A DNA stretch of 64,000 nucleotides from an uncultured Lachnospira sp. (GCA_910589305.1 CAJUTV010000004.1:79990-143989), one strand, 5' to 3'; shown: positions 18,086 to 27,263, counted from the first letter of the stretch. Numbers and translations: made by a program. Notes: generated by a model not told the origin, from the sequence alone.

Positions 18086-18895
18086 TTAAAGGGAAGGTGC
18101 AAAGAGCGGCTTTTTTGGTATATAAGGTTCCGCTTTTTTTGCAGTGATGTCACGTATAATAATAAAAGGTGTTTGTTCATCATCTTGACCTGCAGGATTA
18201 TCTTCAATAAGAGCAGATAAATTTTTATTTGATATATTGTTTAATGCTGTGCATTTTCCAAGTATATTAACATGGATATCATTGGCATCGACAATCATAA
18301 TCGGAGTGTGGAATCGTTCATAGATTTCATTGCAGACGTTGTTTGGTTCTTTAGGGTTGAGCGTTGCTATGGTATGATATATCTCAAAGGCAGAATGATT
18401 ATAAAAACCATCAATTCCAGCAGTTTCCTCGCCTAAAATTTTATAAAACAATCCTCGTTTACCTATTAATTTTCCAAAAGTACCAATGAGGCCAGCATAT
18501 AGAACTTTGCCGAAACCATTTATATCCATCATTAATTGAAGTTTGTAGGGCTGTGTAATGCCAATTCCGCTGTCTGTCTTTTTTCCAAATTTGCTCAGCA
18601 ATTTTGTGAGCGGGTGTAATTTTATATCCTCCATGTGTACAATATTTTTTTGACACATAGAGATAACTTTTTCACTGACACTGACAATATCGCCCTGTTC
18701 TATAAAAGGAACAATATATTGCTGGATTAAATTTAGATAATTTTCTCCAGCTTCAATAAAATGTGTCTTGATGCCATAACGCTCGTAAGTATGACCATTT
18801 GTTTTGACAGTACCGCGAATATAGTATTCAATAGAGCCTTTTTTTCGATAATTAACAGGTTCATTTAAGTTTCCTTCATATAAATATTTTGCCAT
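18086..18895 (-). CDS. Coenzyme F420-0:L-glutamate ligase-like (CofE fold) protein
   Basis: A 269-residue protein resembling the CofE-like glutamate ligase family: YGIKTHFIEAGENYLNLI, GDIVSVSEKVISMCQ and a late FIIIRDI strand follow the family pattern. CofE adds glutamate to F420 precursors, but no other F420 gene is here and this kind of bacterium is not expected to make F420, so the substrate is unknown. AGGAGG precedes the ATG by 8 nt. It is the first gene inside element 1 and ends 40 bp from the attachment arm. Confidence 0.7.
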   Translation of the reverse strand: MAKYLYEGNLNEPVNYRKKGSIEYYIRGTVKTNGHTYERYGIKTHFIEAGENYLNLIQQYIVPFIEQGDIVSVSEKVISMCQKNIVHMEDIKLHPLTKLLSKFGKKTDSGIGITQPYKLQLMMDINGFGKVLYAGLIGTFGKLIGKRGLFYKILGEETAGIDGFYNHSAFEIYHTIATLNPKEPNNVCNEIYERFHTPIMIVDANDIHVNILGKCTALNNISNKNLSALIEDNPAGQDDEQTPFIIIRDITAKKAEPYIPKKPLFAPSL

Positions 18896-18995
18896 AATAA
18901 AAACCCTCCTTTTATTTAACTTTGTTCGGTAAGTGTTGAACTTACTTGTTTAAAAATGCGGCGAAATAGCAATATGGTGCATTGCTTATCAATAA

Positions 18996-19038
18996 AAAAG
19001 CTTTTGTATGATAGAAATCTTATCAAACAAAAGCTTTT
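18996..19038. terminator. Bidirectional hairpin between ligase-like gene and kinase gene
   Basis: AAAAGCTTTTGT (18996-19007) pairs with ACAAAAGCTTTT (19027-19038), and TGATA with TATCA extends the stem inward. It lies just after the minus-strand kinase gene and should terminate the two-component operon. The rest of the 210-bp gap up to the ligase-like gene contains a faint copy of repeat family D. Confidence 0.7.
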
Positions 19039-19105
19039 CGTAATTTAATATTGAATTGATTAATTATTAAGAAAATATAAATAGAATATTGAAATTTTTA
19101 TAGAA

Positions 19106-20266
19106 TTAAGATGGCAATATAATATGAAATGTAGTCTGTTCATGCTCGCTTTCTGCCCAGATAGTTCCGCCATGCAGTGTGATAATTTCCTTTGAAATTG
19201 CCAGTCCAAGACCAGCACAGCCTGTATTGACAGAACGCGATTCATCTAGGCGGAAGAATTTATCAAAGATAGATTCTAGTTTATGTTTTGGAATCGTTTT
19301 TCCTGTGTTTTGAAAATCAATGTGGATTTCTTTTTCGTTGCCGCTGGCAAAAATTTGAATTTCAGTATTGGAATAACTGTAAGCAACCGCATTTTTTAAG
19401 ATATTATTAAATACTCTTGCAAGCTTTTCAGAATCGCCATATAAAATCAAATTTTCGTCTGCCTGAAGCGAAATGGTGTTGCCATGTGCTTGAAAAATAG
19501 GGTAAAATTCATCCGTCAATTGAACAAGCATATAATAAAGGTTAATGCTTTCCTTTTCTAAGCTGATTTGAGAAAGGTTATATCTTGTTATATCAAAAAA
19601 TTCATTAATTAGTTTTTCTAAACGTAATGCCTTATCTAATGTGATATTGATATACTTAGATTGTTGTGCAATTGGCATTTCTGGTATTTCCTTTAATAGA
19701 CTTAAATAGCCGATAATAGAAGTAAGCGGTGTTTTTAAGTCGTGAGCCAGATAAACGATTAAATCATTTTTTCGGGTAGACTCTTCTTTTAATATTTGTT
19801 CGTGATGTTGTATGGTTGATTTAATTTCTACCATTTGAGCAAAAAGCTCTGCATTTTCTTCTTTGTATATATCAGGAATAGCCATGTTGTCTATCATATA
19901 GAAATGTACCATTTTGTTCGCATTGGAAATGGTTTGATTCACTCTTTTTTCAGCGTAAAGCCATGCTGTTATAAATATACTTGTTGTCCATAAAACTACT
20001 ATTATACATAATGTTATCAAAAAAATTTGTTTAATAGTGTGCCATTGTGGTTCAATAATAGATAATTGATACATTTCATCGACTGTTGAAATTTCACGGC
20101 GAGCCATTAAATTTTCAGAGAACCAGTTACGAATGGTGGCACTCCAATGAATATCTATCCAGTAATAGAATTTAAAACATAGTATTAATAAAAATATAAT
20201 GGTAACGAAATATATCAATAATTTTTTACTTGTTTTTTTAATATTATTTTTCAATTTTATATCCAC
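19106..20266 (-). CDS. VanS-like sensor histidine kinase
   Basis: A 386-residue membrane kinase with hydrophobic segments near 16-34 and 80-102 and an extracytoplasmic loop of about 45 residues between them. The dimerisation/phosphoacceptor box is YLAHDLKTPLTSIIGYL, and the ATPase domain shows NNILKNAVAYS, FDKFFRLDESRS and GLGLAISKEI. The architecture and H-box are those of VanS-type kinases, but no vanHAX-type resistance genes are nearby. The likely GTG start overlaps the end of the response-regulator gene by 23 nt, showing translational coupling. Confidence 0.88.
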   Translation of the reverse strand: MDIKLKNNIKKTSKKLLIYFVTIIFLLILCFKFYYWIDIHWSATIRNWFSENLMARREISTVDEMYQLSIIEPQWHTIKQIFLITLCIIVVLWTTSIFITAWLYAEKRVNQTISNANKMVHFYMIDNMAIPDIYKEENAELFAQMVEIKSTIQHHEQILKEESTRKNDLIVYLAHDLKTPLTSIIGYLSLLKEIPEMPIAQQSKYINITLDKALRLEKLINEFFDITRYNLSQISLEKESINLYYMLVQLTDEFYPIFQAHGNTISLQADENLILYGDSEKLARVFNNILKNAVAYSYSNTEIQIFASGNEKEIHIDFQNTGKTIPKHKLESIFDKFFRLDESRSVNTGCAGLGLAISKEIITLHGGTIWAESEHEQTTFHIILPS

Positions 20267-20939
20267 ACCCCCAGACTGTTTTTATATATTTAGGCTCCTC
20301 AAAAGAGTCACCCATTTTTTCACGCAGATGTCGAATATGAACAGTGATGGTATTATTGTTTTTATTAAAATATTCATCACCCCATATTTGATGGAACAGT
20401 TCTTCTGAACTTACAACCGTTCCTTTTTGTTCGCATAAGATTCTTAAAATAGAAAATTCAATCGGCGTTAGTGACAACGGTTTTTCGTTTAAAGTACATT
20501 CATGGCTTTTCATGTTTAAAACCAAACCAGAATGAACAAGAATATCATTTTCTTGGTTTGTATCTTGATTATAGCGTTTATAGCGGCGCAGTTGTGCTTT
20601 TACGCGGGCAACTAGTTCCAGCGGCAAAAAAGGTTTTGTAATATAGTCGTCTGCACCTAGTGTCAATCCTGTAATTTTGTCAATTTCTTCACTTTTTGCG
20701 GTAAGCATAATAACAGGATAATGGTAGTTTTGCCGAATTTTTTGGCATAGCTCAAAGCCATTGATATCTGGGAGCATAATATCTAAAATCGCTAAATCAA
20801 ATAGAATATTTTGAATGCAGTTTAGTCCTTCAGAACCTGTATAATATTTAAAAACTTCATAATTTTCATTTTCAAGATATAATTCAATAAGGTCTGCAAT
20901 TTCTCGCTCATCATCAACAATTAATATTTTTTCTTTCAT
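20244..20939 (-). CDS. VanR-like OmpR-family response regulator
   Basis: A 231-residue regulator: receiver domain with DDE near 8-11, the phosphoacceptor Asp in DLAILDIMLPDINGF, LTAKSE and the KPF lysine, then a winged-helix DNA-binding domain (SPTIEFSILRILCE-like region and TVHIRHLREKMGD) ending VWGCGYKIEK. It is the partner of the kinase encoded directly downstream with a 23-nt overlap. Targets inside or outside element 1 are unknown; control of element genes is one possibility. Confidence 0.92.
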   Translation of the reverse strand: MKEKILIVDDEREIADLIELYLENENYEVFKYYTGSEGLNCIQNILFDLAILDIMLPDINGFELCQKIRQNYHYPVIMLTAKSEEIDKITGLTLGADDYITKPFLPLELVARVKAQLRRYKRYNQDTNQENDILVHSGLVLNMKSHECTLNEKPLSLTPIEFSILRILCEQKGTVVSSEELFHQIWGDEYFNKNNNTITVHIRHLREKMGDSFEEPKYIKTVWGCGYKIEK

Positions 20940-21271
20940 TATTTTAAAGCCCTTTCTTTTATCTATTTTTATTTTATCAAAATAAAAAATGGTTATTTTA
21001 AGATTTTCTTAATAAATAGTAAAGATTTTCTTACATGAAGGTAAAATATATAGTATATAAAGTAAGAGATTAAAAGATAGGAAAATAAGAGTTTAAGAAT
21101 GCTAAATAGAGTATACAATAAAAATATTAATGTAGTATTAAGTGAAAAAATAGAATTATTTGTGTTTTTTAATGTGAAAAAATAAATAAAATACATTGAT
21201 ATTTACATAAATATATATTATTATAACGAATATTAGTTATAAATAAAAATTTTTATAAAGGAAATAGATTA

Positions 21272-22567
21272 ATGTATCGAAAAATAATGCGTTTTTTAAC
21301 AGAATGGAAAGAAAGTAAATATCGTAAACCTCTTATTTTACAAGGTGCAAGACAGGTTGGAAAGACCTACTCTATTTTGGAGTTTGGGCGCAAGGCATAT
21401 GAGAATGTAGCATATTTTAATTTTGAAACCAATCCTAAATTAAATAAGATTTTTGAGGAAAATATTAGTCCATGTTATTTAATACCAATTTTGTCTCATA
21501 TTGCAGGACAAACAATCATTCGAGAAAAAACATTGATTGTATTTGATGAGATTCAGCTTTGTGAACGGGCATTGACTTCTTTAAAATATTTTTGTGAAGA
21601 TGCTCCTGATTATCATATTATTGTGGCAGGCAGTCTGCTTGGTGTAGCGGTAAACCGAGCAAAATTTTCTTTTCCAGTCGGCAAGGTGGATATAAAGCAG
21701 ATGTATCCAATGGATATGGAAGAATTTATGCTTGCAATGGGAGAAAACGATTTAGTAGAACAAATAAAAATATGTTTTGCCACAGATACCCCATTGCCGT
21801 CTGTTTTGCATGATATAGCTATACGGCTTTATCGCCAGTATCTTATTGTTGGCGGAATGCCAGAATGTGTTATGCAGTTTATCGATACAAATGATTACAT
21901 TCTTATTCGTCATACACAAGATACAATACTTGCAAGTTATTTAAATGATATGAGTAAATATAACAATTTAAATGAAATTAAAAAAACAAGGCTTGCCTAT
22001 GATAATATTACAGTTCAGCTTTCCAAGAAAAATACTCGTTTTCGGTATAAATTAATTAAGAAAGGAGGGCGGGCTTCAGAGTTTGAGAATGCGATTGAAT
22101 GGCTTTGTCTATCAGGTATTGCTTCTCAAGTTTATAAGATAGAACAAATTAAAAAACCTCTTGAAAATTATCGGGACATTGATGCTTTTAAAATTTATGT
22201 GTCTGATTTAGGATTACTTCTTGCTAAAAAAGATTTAGCGGCAAATGATATTCTTTATATGGTAGAAGAAATTAATGATTTTAAGGGTGGTATGGTTGAA
22301 AATTATGTCAATACACAATTAATTATGAATGGATATAATACCTATTATTGGGAGTCTGAACGTGGTGCTGAAATTGATTTTGTGATTCAGCGTGATGGAA
22401 AGTTAATACCAATTGAGGTTAAATCGGCAGATAATACAAAAGCAAAAAGCTTAAAAGTATATATGGAAACATATAAGCCCGATTATGCAATAAAACTTTC
22501 TACAAAGAATTTTGGCTTTGAGGATAAGAAAAAGACGGTTCCTCTTTATGCTGCTTTTTGTATTTAA
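21272..22567 (+). CDS. AAA_14/DUF4143 ATPase
   Basis: A 431-residue ATPase. Walker A is GARQVGKTYS (about 25-34), Walker B is LIVFDEIQL, and sensor-like HIIVAGSLLGVA follows. The C-terminal DUF4143 half ends with a nuclease-like region ESERGAEIDFVIQRDGKLIPIEVKSA that matches the Asp-Glu-x-Lys pattern of PD-(D/E)xK folds. Such proteins are widespread accessory genes of anaerobes with no settled function. Start is ATG, 10 nt after AAAGGAAA. It stands alone and converges on nothing. Confidence 0.85.
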   Translation: MYRKIMRFLTEWKESKYRKPLILQGARQVGKTYSILEFGRKAYENVAYFNFETNPKLNKIFEENISPCYLIPILSHIAGQTIIREKTLIVFDEIQLCERALTSLKYFCEDAPDYHIIVAGSLLGVAVNRAKFSFPVGKVDIKQMYPMDMEEFMLAMGENDLVEQIKICFATDTPLPSVLHDIAIRLYRQYLIVGGMPECVMQFIDTNDYILIRHTQDTILASYLNDMSKYNNLNEIKKTRLAYDNITVQLSKKNTRFRYKLIKKGGRASEFENAIEWLCLSGIASQVYKIEQIKKPLENYRDIDAFKIYVSDLGLLLAKKDLAANDILYMVEEINDFKGGMVENYVNTQLIMNGYNTYYWESERGAEIDFVIQRDGKLIPIEVKSADNTKAKSLKVYMETYKPDYAIKLSTKNFGFEDKKKTVPLYAAFCI

Positions 22568-22622
22568 CCTTATCAATAAGTCCTTCCCATTTTTTAAGTG
22601 GAACTTTGGTTTGTCTGTATTG

Positions 22623-22652
22623 TTATATTGTACAAGTTTTTATGAATACATT
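22623..22652 (+). promoter_or_regulatory. Possible sigma-E-like promoter upstream of the element 1 recombinase
   Basis: TTATATT (22623-22629), 15 nt, AATACATT (22645-22652) resembles the mother-cell sigma-E consensus (KMATATT, 14-15 nt, CATACAAT). It lies 45 bp before the small gene that precedes the recombinase. In AT-rich DNA such matches arise by chance, so this is only suggestive. Confidence 0.3.
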
Positions 22653-22696
22653 ATATCAATAATAAATAATCAATGATGGATAAGGAAAGTTGATAA

Positions 22697-22909
22697 TTGA
22701 AACGCCGTGAATTTATTTATGATGGAGCACCTGTTTTAAAAATGACAGAACAAGAATATACAGCATTTTATTTGCAATTTGAAAAATCTATTATGGCTTC
22801 TTTAAAAAAAAGAGAGCTTTTGACAGATTTACAATATAAGCGCTGTATAGAGGAAATAGAAAAGCAATATAACAAACATAATATTTGCAATATCGTGACC
22901 ACTTATTAG
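22697..22909 (+). CDS. Small protein preceding serine recombinase, SHOCT-like tail
   Basis: A 70-residue basic protein starting at TTG (AAGGAAAG upstream) and ending 12 nt before the recombinase, so the two are co-transcribed. The segment RELLTDLQYKRCIEEIEKQY resembles SHOCT-type short helices. Small partners of this kind often sit directly upstream of serine recombinases in clostridial elements. It is a candidate recombination directionality factor or recombinase partner, an inference from position only. Confidence 0.65.
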   Translation: MKRREFIYDGAPVLKMTEQEYTAFYLQFEKSIMASLKKRELLTDLQYKRCIEEIEKQYNKHNICNIVTTY

Positions 22910-22921
22910 GAGAGGAACCGT

Positions 22922-24523
22922 ATGTCCATTGATAAATATAAAGCGCTTAACAGGGAGCAGACAATACAGCATACGAAAAAAAGAGTTGCTGCATATTGCC
23001 GTGTTTCAACAGAATGTGAAGACCAAGCCAATTCATTTGAGAGCCAATGTCTGTTTTTTAAGCAGTATATAGAACATAATCCGGATTGGGAACTTTATGA
23101 AATATTTGCGGATTCAGGCATTTCTGGCACCAATACCAAAAAGCGCAAAGAATTTAATCGCATGATTGCCTGTGCAAAAAGCGGTCAATTGGATTTGATT
23201 CTCACAAAAGAGATTTCCCGTTTTGCAAGAAATACACTGGACAGTATTTATTATACACGTGACCTTAAAAAGTATGGTGTTGGCGTTATTTTTATGAATG
23301 ACAATATCAATACATTGGATGGGGATGCAGAGCTTCGCTTGTCTATTATGGCATCTATCGCGCAAGAAGAGAGCCGCAGAACTTCAGAGCGTGTGAAATG
23401 GGGACAAAAACGGCAGATGGAACAAGGTGTTGTGTTTGGACGGAGTATGCTTGGCTATGATATAAAAGGCGGCAAGATGTATATTAATGAAAAGGGTGCA
23501 GCGATTGTCCGCCTTATTTTTCATAAATTTGTAAACGAGAGGAAAGGTGCTTATGTAATTGCGCGCGAGCTTCGCGAAGCAGGTATTGCACCTATGCGTG
23601 CAAATGAATGGAACAATACCGTTATTTTGCGGATTATTCGCAATGAAAAATATTGTGGTGATTTAGTGCAAAAAAAAACATATACACCTGATTTTCTTTC
23701 CCATGAAAAGAAAATCAATCATGGGGAGGAAGAGTTTGTAATTATCAAAGACCATCATACGCCTATTATATCACGTGATTTATTTGATAAAGCCAATGAT
23801 ATTTTAAATGAAAAATCTTTTTCTCAAAAAGGAAAAACAAAATATAGCAATCGTTATTTATTTTCAGGAAAAATCAAGTGCGGCATATGTGGTGCAAGTT
23901 ATGCAGCAAGGTATAAAACACGAAAAAATGGCAGTAAATATCAATCATGGAGTTGTCTTACGCGTGTTAAAAACGGCAGCCCTCATATGGATAGAGATGG
24001 AAGTCAAACAGGGTGTTCTGGAAGCAGTATCCGCAATGAAGAAGCTCTTTATATTATGTATCTTATCTGCAGACAATTAGATATAGAGCGAGAAAAAATA
24101 TCACATCATTTAATAAAAATAATAGATAAAGTTTTTTCAATGGATAGCACCGATTGCAAGGATACATGGGCAGAACAAATGGAGATGACAAAGAAAAAAT
24201 ATAGCAATTTAATTGAATTGTATACAAATGGCGATATTGACCGAAAGGAATTTATTGCTTTTAGAAAGAAATATAATGCACAAATGGATAATTTAAAGTT
24301 AAAAATAGAATATAGTAAACAACAATCAGTTGTAATAGAAAATCAACAAAAATTAATAGAAAATATAAAAAGTGTTATGGATGAGCTTATAAGAGGTGTT
24401 TTATATGAAGATGAATTTTATGCAGATTTGCTTGATAAAATGGTTGTAGGTGAACAAGATACGATTGATGTATATTTAAAAGGGATTTCTTTTAGGTGGC
24501 ATTATATTATGAAAAGAAAGTAA
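22922..24523 (+). CDS. Large serine recombinase of element 1
   Basis: A 533-residue site-specific recombinase. The catalytic Ser is in AAYCRVSTE (about residue 28), the resolvase domain continues with the ADSGISGT and KEISRFARNT motifs, then a recombinase DNA-binding domain (YVIARELREAGIAP), a zinc ribbon (KCGICGASY then SCLTRVK and GCSG) and a coiled coil (about 420-490). AGGAGAGG precedes the ATG. It is presumed to act on the TACCTA attachment sites that split cotJC, although it lies about 2.6 kb from the nearer end. All catalytic features look intact. Confidence 0.95.
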   Translation: MSIDKYKALNREQTIQHTKKRVAAYCRVSTECEDQANSFESQCLFFKQYIEHNPDWELYEIFADSGISGTNTKKRKEFNRMIACAKSGQLDLILTKEISRFARNTLDSIYYTRDLKKYGVGVIFMNDNINTLDGDAELRLSIMASIAQEESRRTSERVKWGQKRQMEQGVVFGRSMLGYDIKGGKMYINEKGAAIVRLIFHKFVNERKGAYVIARELREAGIAPMRANEWNNTVILRIIRNEKYCGDLVQKKTYTPDFLSHEKKINHGEEEFVIIKDHHTPIISRDLFDKANDILNEKSFSQKGKTKYSNRYLFSGKIKCGICGASYAARYKTRKNGSKYQSWSCLTRVKNGSPHMDRDGSQTGCSGSSIRNEEALYIMYLICRQLDIEREKISHHLIKIIDKVFSMDSTDCKDTWAEQMEMTKKKYSNLIELYTNGDIDRKEFIAFRKKYNAQMDNLKLKIEYSKQQSVVIENQQKLIENIKSVMDELIRGVLYEDEFYADLLDKMVVGEQDTIDVYLKGISFRWHYIMKRK

Positions 24524-24719
24524 TAAAATATTATTTGGAATATTATAACGATTTTTAAATGAATGAACATATGTATTTTGTGATTATTTATAAGGATAAA
24601 TACATTTATTAACAGAAACTTTTAAATTATGTTAAGTGAAAAGCTAAAAAGTTTCTGCTAATGAATGATTTATTTTGAATAATTTTTTGTAGAATAATAA
24701 AAAACAGACTTTAAAATTT

Positions 24720-26969
24720 TTAATTGATAAATTCCTTATTTTTTTTTGAATATCTATGATTATATATTGTCTTTGCAATGGATTCTAACAGCAAAGGAAC
24801 GTCAATCGGCTTGGTAAGATGTGCATCCATACCGCTCTCAATGGACAGTTGCTTGTCGCTTTCAAAGGCATTGGCAGACAGTGCAATAATTGGAATATTG
24901 GCTAATTCCGGATTGTCCAGTTTACGTATAGCTTGTGTTGCCTCTCGTCCATCCATAACAGGCATCTGGATATCCATTAAAATAAGAGCATATTCTCCAG
25001 GATTGGACTGTTTGATTTTTTCGACAGCAATACTGCCATTGACAGCCGTTTCAATAAGAAATCCCAGTTCTTGCAGCAATTCTACTTCAATTTCTAAATT
25101 AATTTCATTGTCTTCTGCCAATAGGATTTTTTGGTTGAGCAGTTGAGCAATAATTTCTTTGCTGTCTGTAGAAAAAGACAGAGGGTGATTTTGTGTATGG
25201 AAGCGCAGTGTAACGGTAAAAGTAGTGCCTATGCCAACAGTGCTGTCTACGCTTATCTCGCCGCCCATCATATCGACAATATTTTTGACGATGGTAAGTC
25301 CCAGACCTGTGCCATGAATACCGCTAATCGTTGTATTGCTTTCCCGTTCAAATGGCTCATAAATATGTTTTAAAAAATCTTTGCTAATTCCAATACCTGT
25401 ATCTTGAATCGTAAATTGATACATAGCATAATCGTTTGGCAATTCTTTTAGCTCGATTGCTGTTATATCAACCTTGCCTTCAGATGGCGTATAGGTTATA
25501 GCATTTTGAGCTAAATAGAAAAGAAATTGTCGTAGTTTCGCTTTGTCACTATAAATATCACAGTGTTCCAAAGAAGCACAATGTACAGAAAATGTTATAT
25601 TTTTTTGTGCTGCCTGCGGAAACAAGGTTTTATGTATGTCCTGCATAATATCACATATATTGCATTCACTTTCTGTAAGGTGAAGATTATTCGTTTCCAT
25701 CCATGATAGTTCTAATGTTTTATCAATCAGGTCTAAAAGCTGTCTGCCTGCTATTTCAAGCTTATCAAGATAAGTGCAGACTGCTTCGGTATCATCAATA
25801 TGCTGCTTTGCAAGAGAAGTAAAACCAAAAATAGCATTGAGCGGTGTGCGCATATCATGTGACATATTAGATAAAAAGGTATTTTTAGCAATAATTGCCA
25901 GTTTTGCATTATCAAGAGCTTCCTCTAATATTTGTTTTTGTTCCATTTCACGTCGGATTTCTTCATCAACCCTTCGGTATCCCATAACAATTTGTGAAAT
26001 ATCTTTTTTATTTCCGACATTTACAATACGAAGCTGTAAATATTGTATCTCTCCATTATTTATAATACGATAATTTACATAGTAGGTTTTATTATTGCAT
26101 AATTGATTGCGAATATACTCAGGGGAAGTGGTTTGAGTGACCAGTCCACGGTCTTCAGGGTGAACCCAAGTATTAATGTAATCAGAAATATACCAAATAA
26201 ATCGGCGAGGCTGAAATTTTTTACCAAATTGAAGCTGTGTTCGGCTGCTTAATCGATATGGAAGAATTTTATCCGTATCCAAATCAGCGTATAGAATAGA
26301 TTCATAGTTGATGCTAAGACCTTCTATAACTTCAAGACGTCGCAGATATTCTTGAGTGATTAAGCTTTTTTCTTTGTTATATTCCTCAAGCAGATTTTGC
26401 AGATGTTCTTCTTTTACATTTTTTTTATCTAAAGAGGCTTCTTCTAATAACAAACGATTTCTTTTTTCTGTTGCATCACTTAAAAAAACGTAAAAAATAT
26501 CTCCTAAATGCTGTGTGTGAATAAAGTGTCCATAATCTTCAATCCAGCGAATTTCACCGTCTTTACGGATAATTCGGTATTCAACATAGTCTAAATCATA
26601 TTGACTGTCAAAAATTTGTTCTTGGATACTTTGTTCAATTTTATCTAAATCGCTTGGGTGAACCATTCCTTTAAAAGAATTTCCAGTTAATTCAACAAAT
26701 TCCTTTTTCGTTTTACAGCCAAAAATACGCAGAAGAGCATCATTTACATAAATAATACGCTCATCGTTATCTGCACGATAAATTAAAAAGCCGCCAGGCA
26801 TTTCATTCATAAATTTTATAATTTCATGCGCAATGTTCACATTATGTGAATTGGAAAAGGGAGATAATTCTGTTTGTATGTAGTCTTCTGTCAAGTTGTT
26901 TAGAAGTACAGTATCTAATATGGGTAATATATGTTCAATCAGTCTATGCTCCATTTCTTGTTTGTTCAT
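24720..26969 (-). CDS. Hybrid sensor histidine kinase with PAS domains and receiver
   Basis: A 749-residue cytoplasmic hybrid kinase. Two PAS-type domains (about 65-190, including IIYVNDALLRIFG, and about 235-350) precede the phosphoacceptor box FLSNMSHDMRTPLNAIFGF, an ATPase domain (GTGLGLTIVKNIVDMMGG) and a C-terminal receiver with its Asp in LILMDIQMPVMDG. There is no transmembrane segment. The ATG at 26969 is preferred, 9 nt after GGAGG; the frame extends further but without a ribosome site. It lies between the recombinase and the right end of element 1, with no DNA-binding output partner nearby. Confidence 0.9.
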   Translation of the reverse strand: MNKQEMEHRLIEHILPILDTVLLNNLTEDYIQTELSPFSNSHNVNIAHEIIKFMNEMPGGFLIYRADNDERIIYVNDALLRIFGCKTKKEFVELTGNSFKGMVHPSDLDKIEQSIQEQIFDSQYDLDYVEYRIIRKDGEIRWIEDYGHFIHTQHLGDIFYVFLSDATEKRNRLLLEEASLDKKNVKEEHLQNLLEEYNKEKSLITQEYLRRLEVIEGLSINYESILYADLDTDKILPYRLSSRTQLQFGKKFQPRRFIWYISDYINTWVHPEDRGLVTQTTSPEYIRNQLCNNKTYYVNYRIINNGEIQYLQLRIVNVGNKKDISQIVMGYRRVDEEIRREMEQKQILEEALDNAKLAIIAKNTFLSNMSHDMRTPLNAIFGFTSLAKQHIDDTEAVCTYLDKLEIAGRQLLDLIDKTLELSWMETNNLHLTESECNICDIMQDIHKTLFPQAAQKNITFSVHCASLEHCDIYSDKAKLRQFLFYLAQNAITYTPSEGKVDITAIELKELPNDYAMYQFTIQDTGIGISKDFLKHIYEPFERESNTTISGIHGTGLGLTIVKNIVDMMGGEISVDSTVGIGTTFTVTLRFHTQNHPLSFSTDSKEIIAQLLNQKILLAEDNEINLEIEVELLQELGFLIETAVNGSIAVEKIKQSNPGEYALILMDIQMPVMDGREATQAIRKLDNPELANIPIIALSANAFESDKQLSIESGMDAHLTKPIDVPLLLESIAKTIYNHRYSKKNKEFIN

Positions 26970-27051
26970 GCAAATAATCCTCCCAATTTTTTGAGCAAAT
27001 TTTAACATAAAAAAGCGCATTTGTCATTATTCGTATAGGTATATATTCATT

Positions 27052-27132
27052 ATTTTTATTTAACATCATCAAGGTTAGGGTGTCAAACACCCGAGCAAGT
27101 AGCGTAGCGGATTGCGAATATCCGCTTAACAT
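27052..27132. repeat. Repeat family D copy inside the right end of element 1
   Basis: Positions 27093-27130 are identical over 38 bp to 59874-59911 in the purE-purM gap: GAGCAAGTAGCGTAGC, then a GCGGAT/ATCCGC stem-loop, then TTAAC. The copy lies 10 bp from the attachment arm, so a repeat of the host type is within the element. Confidence 0.85.
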
Positions 27133-27140
27133 GGATTATA

Positions 27141-27169
27141 GTGGAACATTTTAGTAGCTTCACTACCTA
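27141..27169. other. Right attachment site of element 1
   Basis: The arm GTGGAACATTTTAGTAGC (from 27141) leads into core TACCTA (27164-27169). GGAACATTT here mirrors AAATGTTCC at 18036-18044. To the right of the core the sequence is cotJC coding DNA. Confidence 0.85.
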
Positions 27170-27263
27170 TATCGGTTAAAAGACCAGATACTTCTCTATA
27201 AGGCATACTATATCGTTGAGAAATATATCTCAAAGAAGCTCCAAGTTCTCCGTCAGGACCACC
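27164..27263 (-). CDS. cotJC: cotJC segment 2 (codons 30-63), isolated internal gene piece
   Basis: Only about 100 bp, lying between two mobile elements. It reads GGPDGELGASLRYISQRYS followed by MPYREVSGLLTDIG, the conserved middle of CotJC, including Mn ligand Glu35 (DGELGA). At its 5' side the frame meets segment 1 at the GACCACC core and at its 3' side segment 3 at the TACCTA core. It has no start, stop or ribosome site, and can be expressed only after recombination on both sides. The piece contributes exactly 31 new codons (Pro32-Gly62). Confidence 0.93.

Larger units (their letters stand above)
18018..27169. mobile_element. Element 1: 9.15-kb serine-recombinase element interrupting cotJC at Gly62
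   Basis: Core-to-core length is 9146 bp. Its ends split cotJC between codons 62 and 63, and deletion across the TACCTA repeats restores ATA-GGT-ACA (Ile-Gly-Thr) in frame. Cargo: an F420-ligase-like protein, a VanS/VanR-like two-component pair, an AAA ATPase, a small protein, a large serine recombinase and a hybrid histidine kinase. There are no phage structural genes. The recombinase sits in the middle of the element rather than at an end, unlike element 2. A host-type dispersed repeat lies inside the right end. Excision during sporulation is inferred by analogy with skin elements. Confidence 0.88.

Noticed and set aside
18086..18895. F420 biosynthesis in this organism
   Set aside because: Only the ligase-like gene occurs and it sits in a mobile element; no cofC, cofD, cofG or cofH was seen.
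19106..20939. Vancomycin resistance locus
   Set aside because: Only VanR/VanS-like regulators are present; no ligase, dehydrogenase or dipeptidase genes flank them. The VanZ-like gene at 56157 is far away and belongs to a broad family.
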